Below are positions 56,187-64,000 of a stretch of 64,000 nt of DNA, piece by piece; the stretch's first letter is position 1, and every line of letters starts with the position of its first letter. Where the stretch lies: positions 558,001 through 622,000 of the forward strand of contig CAVXOW010000006.1 in assembly GCA_963763485.1 (NCBI GenBank). Reading direction: 5' to 3'. Under the pieces are notes generated by a model that saw nothing but the letters and a program-made list of their open reading frames with translations, was not told where the DNA came from and searched no databases. A program made the translations under genes and the position numbers. Source of the DNA: CAWCKS01 sp963763485 (GTDB lineage: Bacteria > Pseudomonadota > Alphaproteobacteria > Rhizobiales > Xanthobacteraceae).

Positions 56187-56759
56187 ATGCTCGATATCGA
56201 AGAATGCGAACGGGCACGCGTTAGGCGGGATCGTCGCTTCGACGGCCTATTCTTTTCTGGCGTTCGCACGACACGTATCTACTGCCGCCCTGTCTGTCCG
56301 GTGCGCCCTGCCAAGGCGGCCAACGTAATGTTCTATCCGTCGGCAGCGGCGGCCGAACTTGCGGGTTTCCGACCGTGTCTGAGGTGCAGGCCGGAGGCTG
56401 CTCCTTTCTCGCCTGCATGGAAGGGAACACGCACCACTGTCGAACGTGCGCTCCGGCTCATCGCGGACGGTGCACTTGATGACGGCAGTGTCGAGACTTT
56501 GGCCGATCGTCTCGGGATCGGTTCGAGACATTTGTCCCGGCTCTTCCAAATGCACCTCGGTGCAAGCCCGGTTCAGGTCGCCCAGACGACACGCGTGCAG
56601 CGGGCGAAGCGGTTTCTGGACGAGACCGATCTCACGATGTCGGAGATCGCCGTGCGCGCAGGCTTCGGTAGCTTGCGGCGATTCAATACGGTGTTCGCTG
56701 AGGTTTATCGGCGACCGCCAACGCAGATCAGGCGTGCCCGCAAACCGAGTGCCACGTAA
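56187..56759 (+). CDS. Ada-type metal-binding domain fused to an AraC HTH (AdaA-like)
   Basis: This 190-residue protein has the Ada N-terminal zinc domain, with C-R-P-V-C and C-L-R-C as the four ligands, then an AraC-type helix-turn-helix (L-A-D-R-L-G-I-G-S-R-H-L-S-R-L-F; M-S-E-I-A-V-R-A-G-F-G). In the enteric Ada a C-terminal methyltransferase follows, and in AlkA fusions a glycosylase; neither follows here. It likely senses methylphosphotriesters and activates alkylation repair elsewhere. Confidence 0.82.
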   Translation: MLDIEECERARVRRDRRFDGLFFSGVRTTRIYCRPVCPVRPAKAANVMFYPSAAAAELAGFRPCLRCRPEAAPFSPAWKGTRTTVERALRLIADGALDDGSVETLADRLGIGSRHLSRLFQMHLGASPVQVAQTTRVQRAKRFLDETDLTMSEIAVRAGFGSLRRFNTVFAEVYRRPPTQIRRARKPSAT

Positions 56760-56923
56760 ACGTCGGCTTCCGGTTGAAGCGGACAGATCGTCAGCCGAGC
56801 GCACACGTCTCTTGTTGGCACATAGCGTCGTTGCGCTGCTATGCAGCAATACGTCGGCTATCGAGGCATAGCGGACTCTGGCGTGGCGTCGGCCCTGCAG
56901 ATTTATGGGTTCACGGCCTTAAC

Positions 56924-58187
56924 TCAAGGAAACAGCCCCCGCGTTTTCTTTGCCGAGGCCACGGTCGAGACCCCGATCGCCATCGCCGCCATCCGGTTCG
57001 AGATGTTGTCGCGTTTGGCGCGCTCCATCATGCGCTGGAACGAGCGGTCGAGGATGCGGTAGAGGCGGTCGAACACTTCGGCCTCCTCCCAGAACAGGCG
57101 CTGCAGGTCCTGCACCCATTCGAAATAGCTGACCACCACGCCGCCGGCGTTACAGAGAATGTCAGGGAGTACGAAGATCTCGTCGCGGCGCTGGTCGAGG
57201 ACGGCGATCGGCCTCCGGCGTGGTCGGACCGTTGGCGCCCTCGGCGAGAATGCGGCACTTCAGCTTGGCGGCGTTGTCGGCGGTGATGACGCGCTCGACG
57301 GCGGCCGGGATCAAAATATCGCAGCGCTGCACCAGCAGCTCGACCGGATCGATCGCGGTCTCCTTCGAGAAGCCGCGCAGCAGGCCGTGCTCGCCGATGT
57401 GGCGCTGCAGCGCCGGGATGTCGATGCCCTTCGGATCGTAGTAGGCGGCGGTGTGGTCGCTGACGCCGACGATGCGGACGCCGCGCTCCGCCAGGGTATA
57501 GGCGCTGATCGAGCCGACATTGCCAAAGCCCTGCACGATGGCGGTCGACCCGCCGCTCTCCATGCCGATGCGGTCGAGCGCGCGGCCGACCAGGAACGCG
57601 ACGCCCCGCCCGGTCGCCTCGCGCCGGCCAAGGGTGCCGCCGGCGGAGACCGGCTTGCCCGTGACGATCTCGTTGACGGTCTGGCCCTGGTACATGGAAT
57701 AGGTGTCCATGAACCACGCCATCACCTGCTCGTTGGTGCCCATGTCGGGCGCCATGACGTCGGTCTGCGGCCCGACGAACGGGATCATCTCCTGCATGTA
57801 GCGGCGGGACAATCCTTCGAGCTCGCGCACCGACAGCTTGTAGGGGTCGACGGTGACGCCGCCCTTGGCGCCGCCATAGGGCAAGCCGGCCAGCGCGCAT
57901 TTCCAGCTCATCCATACCGCGAGCGCGGCGACCTCGCCGATATCGACCGACAGCGCAAACCGCGTCCCGCCCTTGGTCGGCCCGAGCGTAAGGTGATGTT
58001 GCACGCGATAGCCCTGAAACACTTCCGTGCTGCCGTCGTCGCGGTGGATCGGACAGGACACCACGATGGCGCGCTTCGGGTAAAGCAAGCGGTCGCGCTC
58101 ATCGTGCGGGATTTGCAGATGATCGGCGACGTCCTGGAATTGCTTCCGTGCCATCTCGAAGACCGGGCCGGTGTAGATCGTGCTCAT
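56924..58187 (-). CDS. Glu/Leu/Phe/Val dehydrogenase, probable NAD(P)-glutamate dehydrogenase (one frame break)
   Basis: The 420-residue protein starts at M-S-T-I-Y-T-G-P-V-F (58187) after a strong GAGGAGG. Catalytic Lys residues lie in L-G-P-T-K-G-G-T-R, W-K-C-A-L and P-Y-G-G-A-K-G-G. The NAD-binding Rossmann motif is G-F-G-N-V-G. A break near 57205 (one extra T) separates the last ~95 residues, including F-V-L-P-D-I-L-C-N-A-G-G-V. The corrected end is 56924. It interconverts glutamate and 2-oxoglutarate. Confidence 0.9.
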
Positions 58188-58335
58188 CGAAACCTCCTCG
58201 CCGACGCAGCGACATTTTGACACTCGCCATCACGGTCGCGCATGCCGTCACGGCCGAAAAGCCGGGTATATCGGCATTTGCCATCTGGCCTACAGCCTCT
58301 AGTATCGCGCCAACGCGCCAGGGAAACACACAAAA

Positions 58336-60183
58336 ATGCAAAGCGATACGATCAGGCTCGACCCGGAAGTAGCTGTTCTTGCCGGCAAAATCGATTTCAA
58401 CCCGGATGCCCTGCTGAACAAATATTTGTCAGAGCGCGACAAGCGCCTGCGCCCGGACGGCTTCGAGCAGTACATCGAGGTCAAGGCGGAGTTCTCCCGC
58501 TACGTCGAAGACCCCTATGTCGAGCCTGGGTTCACCCGCGCTCCGGTATTCGACGAGGTCGAGTTCGCGATCATCGGCGGCGGCTTCGGCGGCCTGTTGA
58601 TGGGCGCGCGGCTGCGCGAGGCCGGCTTCACCAGTCTGCGCGTGGTCGAGAACGCCGGCGACTTCGGCGGCACCTGGTACTGGAACCGCTATCCCGGCGC
58701 GATGTGCGACGTCGAATCCTACGTCTACCTGCCGCTGCTGGAAGAGCTCGGCTACATGCCGAAGCACAAATATTCGTTTGCGCCCGAGATTCTCGAGCAC
58801 TCGAAACGCATCGCCCGCCACTACCGGCTCTACGACGACGCGCTGCTGCAGACCGAGATCAGCGAATTGCGCTGGGACGAAGAGTCGAAGCGCTGGATCA
58901 TCTCGACCAACCGGGGCGACCGCTTCAAGGCGCAGTATGTCGCGATGGCCAACGGGCCGCTGAGCCGGCCGAAACTGCCGGGCATTCCCGGCATCAACGA
59001 CTTCAAGGGCTATACCTTCCACACCAGCCGCTGGGACTACCGCTACACCGGCGGCGATTCGTCGGGCAACCTGACCAACCTCGCCGACAAGCGGGTCGGC
59101 ATCATCGGCACCGGCGCGACCGCGATCCAGTGCATCCCGCATCTCGGCGAATGGTCGAAACAGCTTCACGTATTCCAGCGCACGCCCTCCTCGATCGACG
59201 TCCGCAACAACGCCGAGACCGATCCGGCGTGGGCCGCGTCGCTGCAGCCCGGCTGGCAGAAGCGGCGGATGGAGAATTTCAATACGCTGGTCAGCGGCGG
59301 CGACCAGGACGAAGACCTCGTCCGCGACGGCTGGACCGACATCTTCCGCAATCTGACTGGGCCGACGCTGGCCAACGCAGCAAAGAAGCTCGGCCGTCAT
59401 CTCACCGCCGAAGAACGGGCGCAGCTCCTGGTGCTCGCCGACTATCGCAAGATGAATCAGGTGCGCGGCCGCGTCGACACCATCGTCAAGGACCCCAAGA
59501 CCGCCGCCTTGCTGAAGCCGTGGTACCGCCAGTTCTGCAAGCGGCCCTGCTTCCACGACGAATATCTGGCAACCTACAACAGGCCGAACGTCGAACTCGT
59601 CGACACCAACGGCCATGGTGTCGAGCGGCTGACCGAGACCGGCGTCGTCGCCAACGGCAAGGAATACCCGGTCGATTGCCTGATCTTCGCCACCGGCTTC
59701 GAGGTCGGCACCTCGTTCACCCGCCGCGCCGGCTACGAGATCATCGGCCGCGACGGCAAGACCATCTCGCAGCATTGGGGAGACGGCCTGCGCACCCTGC
59801 ACGGCCTGACCAGCCACGGCTTCCCGAACTGCTTCTTCCTCGGCCGCAGCCAGTCGGCGCTGACGGTCAGCGTGCCGATGGCGCTGAACGAGCAGGCCAA
59901 ACACGTGACCTACATGATCACCGAGGCCCGCTCGCGCGGCTACAATATCGTTGAGCCGACAGCCGACGCCGAAGGCGACTATGTGAAGCTGATCCGCAGC
60001 CTCGCGCGGATGGGCGAGCGCTTCTACATGGAGTGCACGCCCGGCTACTACAACAGCGAGGGCGAACCCGGTAACAAGCACGGCTTCTTCTCGGAGACCT
60101 ACGGCGCGGGCTCAGTGAAGTTCTTCGAGCTGCTCAAGGGTTGGCGCGACGAAGGCAGCATGAAGGGCCTTGCGTTGCGCTGA
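58336..60183 (+). CDS. Flavin-dependent Baeyer-Villiger-type monooxygenase
   Basis: The intact 615-residue enzyme has an FAD Rossmann motif G-G-G-F-G-G near residue 80, the Baeyer-Villiger fingerprint F-K-G-Y-T-F-H-T-S-R-W near 223 and an NADP motif G-T-G-A-T-A-I near 256. Relatives insert oxygen into ketones or steroid-like compounds. The last ~75 residues are duplicated almost exactly at 61199-61424. It stands divergent to the glutamate dehydrogenase. Confidence 0.9.
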   Translation: MQSDTIRLDPEVAVLAGKIDFNPDALLNKYLSERDKRLRPDGFEQYIEVKAEFSRYVEDPYVEPGFTRAPVFDEVEFAIIGGGFGGLLMGARLREAGFTSLRVVENAGDFGGTWYWNRYPGAMCDVESYVYLPLLEELGYMPKHKYSFAPEILEHSKRIARHYRLYDDALLQTEISELRWDEESKRWIISTNRGDRFKAQYVAMANGPLSRPKLPGIPGINDFKGYTFHTSRWDYRYTGGDSSGNLTNLADKRVGIIGTGATAIQCIPHLGEWSKQLHVFQRTPSSIDVRNNAETDPAWAASLQPGWQKRRMENFNTLVSGGDQDEDLVRDGWTDIFRNLTGPTLANAAKKLGRHLTAEERAQLLVLADYRKMNQVRGRVDTIVKDPKTAALLKPWYRQFCKRPCFHDEYLATYNRPNVELVDTNGHGVERLTETGVVANGKEYPVDCLIFATGFEVGTSFTRRAGYEIIGRDGKTISQHWGDGLRTLHGLTSHGFPNCFFLGRSQSALTVSVPMALNEQAKHVTYMITEARSRGYNIVEPTADAEGDYVKLIRSLARMGERFYMECTPGYYNSEGEPGNKHGFFSETYGAGSVKFFELLKGWRDEGSMKGLALR

Positions 60184-60239
60184 CAACTGGCCGAGTTCGA
60201 CGCAGCGGACGCCATGCAAGACCAGATCTTATGCGCGAT

Positions 60240-60866
60240 TCATTGAAGCAGCTTTGAGCCGGTGCCAGCGGTTTCTCCAAGTGCGCGTGCACGCCAGAGT
60301 GTCAGGAGCTGCGCCAAATCCATGGCTTGGAGACCGTAGGTATCCGGCAGAGCGCCGTTGCGGCCGGTGAGCTTGACGTTCATCGCAGCAAACGCAGATT
60401 GCGCAGCCGAGAGTTGGTTCATGTTCATCCCGACCATTTCTCTTCCTACTACATTGACGACTGTGAACTCGTCGACGTCATCCCAGCGATACTTGAAACC
60501 ACGAAACAAACTTCTTACGAGCAATCCCTCGACATCGAGCGTCAACACGGAAGCACCGGGAAGCAGCACGACAGCGCTCACCAGGCACCCGGCTCCAAAG
60601 AAGATGACTGTCGCCCAGCCCGCCATCACGATGGCTTCGCGGATACCACTGACCAACCCCAACGATATGAGTACCCTCGACAGTAAATCCGGCTTCTGTT
60701 CGTGGCTAAACGTTTCTGGAGTCAAGATGAAGGCCGCGCCGCAAACAACAAACAGAAGACAGATGGCCAGGATCAACAGCCACTTCGCTGGCGAAGGGCG
60801 GAGTTGGAGCGGGCCGGGAAATCGACGAATCAGAAGGGCAACCTGGTCTTCGCTCTTTGCGGCCAT
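60240..60866 (-). CDS. Membrane protein with STM3941/PH-like C-terminal domain
   Basis: This 208-residue protein has two hydrophobic helices (about residues 29-48 and 75-100) followed by a small beta-rich domain (L-T-L-D-V-E-G-L-L-V-R-S-L-F-R-G and Y-R-W-D-D-V-D-E-F). The pattern resembles STM3941 or bacterial PH-like membrane proteins of unknown role. It lies convergent with the monooxygenase, between the intact gene and the gene stubs. Confidence 0.7.
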   Translation of the reverse strand: MAAKSEDQVALLIRRFPGPLQLRPSPAKWLLILAICLLFVVCGAAFILTPETFSHEQKPDLLSRVLISLGLVSGIREAIVMAGWATVIFFGAGCLVSAVVLLPGASVLTLDVEGLLVRSLFRGFKYRWDDVDEFTVVNVVGREMVGMNMNQLSAAQSAFAAMNVKLTGRNGALPDTYGLQAMDLAQLLTLWRARALGETAGTGSKLLQ

Positions 60867-60962
60867 CGTCCAGGCTCCGGGTTGACATCGAGCGCCAAAG
60901 ACTTACGTCAATCATATCCATCGCCAGCATTATAGCCAACGAGCCCGAGCCTCGCTGACCCG

Positions 60963-61195
60963 TCACCACCCGTCCACGAACGGCCGCTTCTTGCCGCTCC
61001 GCGGCGGCGGTGGCGGCACCGAGTTCACTCGGGCAATCAGCCACTTTCGCGTGTCGTCGGGATCGATCACGTTGTCCAGCTCGAACAGGGACGCAGTGTT
61101 CAGCGCCTTGCCGCGTTCGTACATTTGCGCGACATAATTCTCGTAGGTCTTCAGCCGCTCCTCCGGATCTTCGATCGCGGCAAGCTCCTTGTGGC
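60963..61195 (-). pseudogene. C-terminal stub of an acyl-CoA carboxylase carboxyltransferase subunit
   Basis: From the join near 61195 the minus strand reads K-E-L-A-A-I-E-D-P-E-E-R, then Y-E-R-G-K-A-L-N-T-A-S-L-F-E-L, D-N-V-I-D-P-D-D-T-R-K-W and ends G-K-K-R-P-F-V-D-G-W. This is the last ~77 residues of AccD/PccB-like carboxyltransferases. The rest of the gene is missing; at the join it meets the 5'-cut end of a monooxygenase stub on the other strand. Confidence 0.75.
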
Positions 61196-61198
61196 AGC

Positions 61199-61424
61199 GA
61201 CCGCGGAAGCCGAAGGCGATTACGTAAAGCTGATCCGCAGCCTCTCTCGCCTTGGCGAGCGCTTCTACATGGAGTGCACGCCCGGCTACTACAACAGCGA
61301 GGGCGAGCCCGGTAACAAGCACGGCTTCTTCTCGGAGACCTACGGTGCGGGCTCAGTGAAGTTCTTCGAGCTACTCAAGGGTTGGCGCGACGAAGGCAGC
61401 ATGAAGGGCCTTGCGTTGCGCTGA
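61199..61424 (+). pseudogene. C-terminal stub of a Baeyer-Villiger monooxygenase, near-copy of the gene at 58336
   Basis: About 75 codons (A-E-A-E-G-D-Y-V-K-L-I-R-S to M-K-G-L-A-L-R) repeat the end of the intact monooxygenase. The last ~160 bases differ at only three positions; the first ~60 differ more. The stub has no start of its own and abuts the carboxyltransferase stub on the opposite strand. It keeps the normal stop codon. Confidence 0.85.
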
Positions 61425-61463
61425 CCGAAGCGCAGTCCACCCAAGAGTTATCAATTGATGCCC

Positions 61464-61498
61464 GCCCGCGGTGCCCAACGCGCCGCGGGCTTTGCTTT
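61464..61498 (+). terminator. Hairpin with T-run after the monooxygenase stub
   Basis: GCCCGCGG (61464) pairs with CCGCGGGC (61483-61490) across an 11-base loop and is followed by TTTGCTTT. It may be the original terminator of the stub's parent gene. The rest of 61425-61782 holds only the ribosome site of the next gene. Confidence 0.6.
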
Positions 61499-61782
61499 GA
61501 GCGGCGCTTATCGCGACCGCGCCCGCGGTTGCGGTGCGGCGAACGCGGGTTCCACGGGTCAAGGTTGAGGGATCGGGTCCGCTCCGGACGGCCATTGCGG
61601 TCCCGCAACAACCACGACCATTGCACTCTCAAGCAAGTCCCGTTTGACGGGAGCCTCGATACTGTGGAAGCTGTTGAACAAATCAAAAAGAAACGGAAAC
61701 TTCCGGGAGCTTTTTGCGATGCGAGATTCATTCGTCGTCGTCGCCGCCCCTGAAGCAACTCCCAGCTAACAGGGAGATCGCC

Positions 61783-62796
61783 GTGGCGCTCGATTCACCA
61801 ATCACCCCAAGCGCTTCGCCCCGTTTGCGGATCGGCTTTGCCAAACCGAGCCAGGAGCAGATCGTGCTCCTGATCACGATCGCATTGCTGATCGTGTTCA
61901 GCTTCACGCTGAAAGGCTTTGCGACCGTGGCGAACATCCTCGTTCTGCTGCGCAGCATCTCGATCCTCGGCATTCTCGGCCTCGGCATGGGCATGATCGT
62001 GATCAGCCGCGGCATCGACTTGAGCGAAGTCGCGATCATGGCGGGATCCTGGTGCGTCATGCTGAACGCGGTCCAGCATGGCCTTCCCCCGCTGTGGGCT
62101 GCGGTGTTGGCGCTTGTCATCTGTCTCGCCATCGGCCTCATCAACGGCGTCATGGTCGCCTATGTCGAGGCGCCCGGACTGTTTGTGACGCTGGCCACCA
62201 CCTTCGTCATCTACGGGGTCGCGTTCTGGATCGCTCCGGTCTACGTGGTCTACGCCCCACAGGACTCGGCGGCGCTGTTGTTCGCCGGACGCGGCACGTT
62301 GTTCGGCATACCGATGCCGATCTTCGTCTTTGCCGCGGCCGCGCTGATCATGCACTTCTTTCTGTCGCGGACCTCGATCGGCCGCTTCATCTATGCGCAG
62401 GGCGACAACGCCGAAGCGGCCCGCCTCTCGGGCGTCGCCTTGCGGCCGCTCATCGTGCTGGAATTCGTGCTGGTCGCGATTCTGGCGTGGCTCGCGGGGC
62501 TGGTCTGGATCGGACAGACCGGCAGCATGCAGATGACCATCGTGCAGGGAACCACGGTGTTCGACGTGATCCTTGTGGTGGTGCTGGGCGGCATCAGCCT
62601 GGTCGGCGGACGCGGCAGCGTCTTCAGCGTCGTGGTCGGCTGCGGGTTGATCGGCACATTGCTCAATGCCCTGACCATCATGGACGTCAACAGCGAAGTG
62701 CAGAACATCATCCGCGGCGTCGTGCTGCTCGCCGCGATCATCCTCGACAACTTCCTGCACCCGCGCGACGAGGAGACCGCACGGCAGGGAGACTGA
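61783..62796 (+). CDS. Ribose/xylose-type ABC transporter permease (RbsC-like)
   Basis: This intact 337-residue inner-membrane permease of the branched-chain/ribose family (BPD_transp_2) has about nine hydrophobic segments. The start is a GTG with AGGGAG six bases before it. Family patterns include I-S-R-G-I-D-L-S-E-V-A-I-M, L-A-T-T-F-V-I-Y-G and A-Q-G-D-N-A-E-A-A-R-L-S-G. A binding protein follows 64 bases later; the ATPase is not in the window and may lie beyond the right edge. Confidence 0.9.
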   Translation: MALDSPITPSASPRLRIGFAKPSQEQIVLLITIALLIVFSFTLKGFATVANILVLLRSISILGILGLGMGMIVISRGIDLSEVAIMAGSWCVMLNAVQHGLPPLWAAVLALVICLAIGLINGVMVAYVEAPGLFVTLATTFVIYGVAFWIAPVYVVYAPQDSAALLFAGRGTLFGIPMPIFVFAAAALIMHFFLSRTSIGRFIYAQGDNAEAARLSGVALRPLIVLEFVLVAILAWLAGLVWIGQTGSMQMTIVQGTTVFDVILVVVLGGISLVGGRGSVFSVVVGCGLIGTLLNALTIMDVNSEVQNIIRGVVLLAAIILDNFLHPRDEETARQGD

Positions 62797-62860
62797 TCAT
62801 CGGGACTTTGAAAATGCCCCGGCAAATCGGGGCGAGGAAATGACAACGGGAGGAGCGACA

Positions 62861-63919
62861 ATGAGTTCGAAAACATTGATGTCGGTGCTGGCCGGCTTCG
62901 CCATCGCGGCGTTGCCGGTGTTTGCCGCCGCACAGGAGGACACTGGTACCAAGACGGCGCACGAACTGCGCGCCGACTACGACAAGAGCCTGAAGGGCAA
63001 GACCGTCGCCTTCCTGCCGATCGCGACCGGTGTGCCGTTGATGGACGAGTGGGGCCGCGTGATCAAGACCGAGGCGGAATGGCGCGGCATGAAGTTCGTG
63101 ATCCGCGATCCCGCCGCCAATCCGGCGGCGATGCAGCAGGCGCTGACCGCGCTGATCGACGAGAAGCCGGACGTGCTCATCGTGCAAAACCCGAGCGTGA
63201 CCTTGCTGCAGAAGGAACTGAAGCGCGCCGAATCGCAGGGAACGCACGTCATCCAGATGAACATGTCGTCGAACTACAAGTCGGACGCGTTCGTCGGCGC
63301 CGACTGGTACGAAGTCGGACGCATCCTTGCCGAGGACGTGGTCAAGCAGTGCGGCACCGGCTCAAATACGTCGGGCGAAGTGCAGATCGTGCAGGGTGAA
63401 TTGACTGCGGCGGCAAGCGTCGACCAGATCGCTGGCGTCATGGACATGCTGAACAAGGACAAGGCCATCAAGGTGGTCTCCAACCAGGCCGCCTTGTGGG
63501 ACGCCAACAACGCGCTCAACATCACCAACACCGTGATCCAGCAGCATCCGGACCTGTGCGCCAGCATCGGCTTCTGGGGCATCATGGAATTGGGCGCAGC
63601 GCAGGCGATCCGCAATGCCGGCAAGATCGACAAGGTCAAGGTCTATGCGTCGGGCGAAGGCTCGCAGCTCGATTGCGACCAGGTAAACCAGGGCAACTTC
63701 CACAAGTTCCTGAGCTACACGGCGACCGACCAGGGCCATGACGCGTTCTTCGCCGCTGTGGCGCTGCTGGAAGGTGGCATCAAGCCCGGCAGCACGCACC
63801 ACGAGTTTTACACGCGTCCGGTGTGGCTCGATAAGAGCAACGCGTCCGGCGCCAACTGCTACGCGGTGCCGAAGCCTCCGACACCGACCGACGCGTCGGC
63901 CGCTGAACAGAAGAAGTGA
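62861..63919 (+). CDS. Sugar ABC transporter substrate-binding protein (RbsB-like, periplasmic binding 4)
   Basis: The intact 352-residue protein has a signal peptide (L-M-S-V-L-A-G-F-A-I-A-A-L-P-V-F-A-A-A) and the type I periplasmic fold: V-A-F-L-P-I-A-T-G-V-P-L-M-D-E-W, then A-L-I-D-E-K-P-D-V-L-I-V-Q. ATG 62861 follows GGGAGGAG. It is the second gene of an operon starting at 61783. The ligand is unknown. A hairpin between this gene and the next may set its higher expression. Confidence 0.9.
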   Translation: MSSKTLMSVLAGFAIAALPVFAAAQEDTGTKTAHELRADYDKSLKGKTVAFLPIATGVPLMDEWGRVIKTEAEWRGMKFVIRDPAANPAAMQQALTALIDEKPDVLIVQNPSVTLLQKELKRAESQGTHVIQMNMSSNYKSDAFVGADWYEVGRILAEDVVKQCGTGSNTSGEVQIVQGELTAAASVDQIAGVMDMLNKDKAIKVVSNQAALWDANNALNITNTVIQQHPDLCASIGFWGIMELGAAQAIRNAGKIDKVKVYASGEGSQLDCDQVNQGNFHKFLSYTATDQGHDAFFAAVALLEGGIKPGSTHHEFYTRPVWLDKSNASGANCYAVPKPPTPTDASAAEQKK

Positions 63920-63938
63920 TCCATCGACGACCGGCGTT

Positions 63939-63968
63939 GCCGCTCCTGCCGCGAATGGCGGGAGCGGA
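63939..63968 (+). promoter_or_regulatory. Intergenic hairpin after the binding-protein gene
   Basis: CCGCTCCTGCC and GGCGGGAGCGG pair with one G-T step around a short loop. No T-run follows, so it is more likely an mRNA-stabilising or attenuating hairpin, common after binding-protein genes in such operons, than a full terminator. Confidence 0.45.
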
Positions 63969-63989
63969 ATGCCGAGTGGAGTCAGGCCG

Positions 63990-64000
63990 ATGACGATGAC
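63990..64000 (+). CDS. Possible start of the next operon gene (partial)
   Basis: An ATG at 63990 (M-T-M) lies 70 bases behind the binding-protein gene and reaches the window edge. GGAGTCAGGCCG precedes it as a weak ribosome site. In ribose-type operons the missing ATPase gene could sit here, but only three codons are visible. Confidence 0.3.

Noticed and set aside
58429..60081. 550-codon minus-strand open frame opposite the monooxygenase
   Set aside because: Shadow of a gene with clear FAD, NADP and Baeyer-Villiger motifs.
60963..61322. 119-codon minus-strand frame taken as one small protein
   Set aside because: Its first third is antisense to the monooxygenase stub and only the rest is carboxyltransferase; it is a chance fusion at a deletion join.

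Overview
The window is GC-rich alphaproteobacterial chromosome, most likely from a Bradyrhizobium / Rhodopseudomonas-type member of the Nitrobacteraceae. The grounds are high GC, the style of the protein families, several dispersed palindromic repeats I recognise from Bradyrhizobium genomes, and a FixK-like box. I see no rRNA, tRNA, CRISPR array or phage.

Layout. 0-5 kb: a sugar-type ABC uptake operon (binding protein and two permeases) divergent from an aldo-keto reductase and an amidohydrolase, resembling a non-phosphorylating L-fucose-like route, then a NIPSNAP protein and a stand-alone DpgC-like dioxygenase. 6.4-15.1 kb: a type I secretion locus (ABC exporter and HlyD-like adaptor) flanked by two large FG-GAP/VCBS repeat proteins, one carrying a serralysin-like domain whose zinc motif is destroyed. 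15-21 kb: a thiolase, then a four-gene minus-strand run of predicted exported proteins (159-bp-repeat coiled-coil/Sel1 protein, orphan TAXI-type binding protein, VasI-like protein, DsrE-like protein). 21-36 kb: sulfatase, CoA transferase, coiled-coil protein, cupin, lytic transglycosylase, RAYT fragment with REP palindromes, TPP enzyme, P450, two GFA-type proteins and a GPH symporter, separated by dispersed repeats. 36.5-40 kb: two more VCBS proteins with PPC-like N-termini. 40-52 kb: CDF transporter, HisC-like aminotransferase, exported sulfatase, LuxR regulator, B12-binding radical SAM protein with a phosphodiesterase, AraC regulator and an HdrC/HdrB-like pair. 52-56 kb: an IS6-like terminal-repeat remnant, a RidA homologue, an intact IS5 element, an MFS transporter and a PanE-like reductase. 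56-64 kb: Ada-like regulator, glutamate dehydrogenase, Baeyer-Villiger monooxygenase, a deletion scar holding two gene stubs, and a ribose-type ABC operon running off the edge.

The most interesting system is the secreted repeat-protein family. Four genes and one remnant share an unusual C-terminal motif (D-[GA]-[ST]-W-x-x-Q-x-x-P-x-[NQ], then stop), and a further isolated repeat fragment lies at 21.1 kb. Two of the genes flank a dedicated type I exporter. I infer that the tail is a secretion or anchoring signal.

A caution on quality: about 27 reading-frame breaks occur in otherwise well-conserved genes. Nearly all are repaired by deleting a single base, so they look like insertion errors of the assembly rather than real pseudogenes. 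I list these genes as CDS spanning the break; true remnants are listed as pseudogenes.
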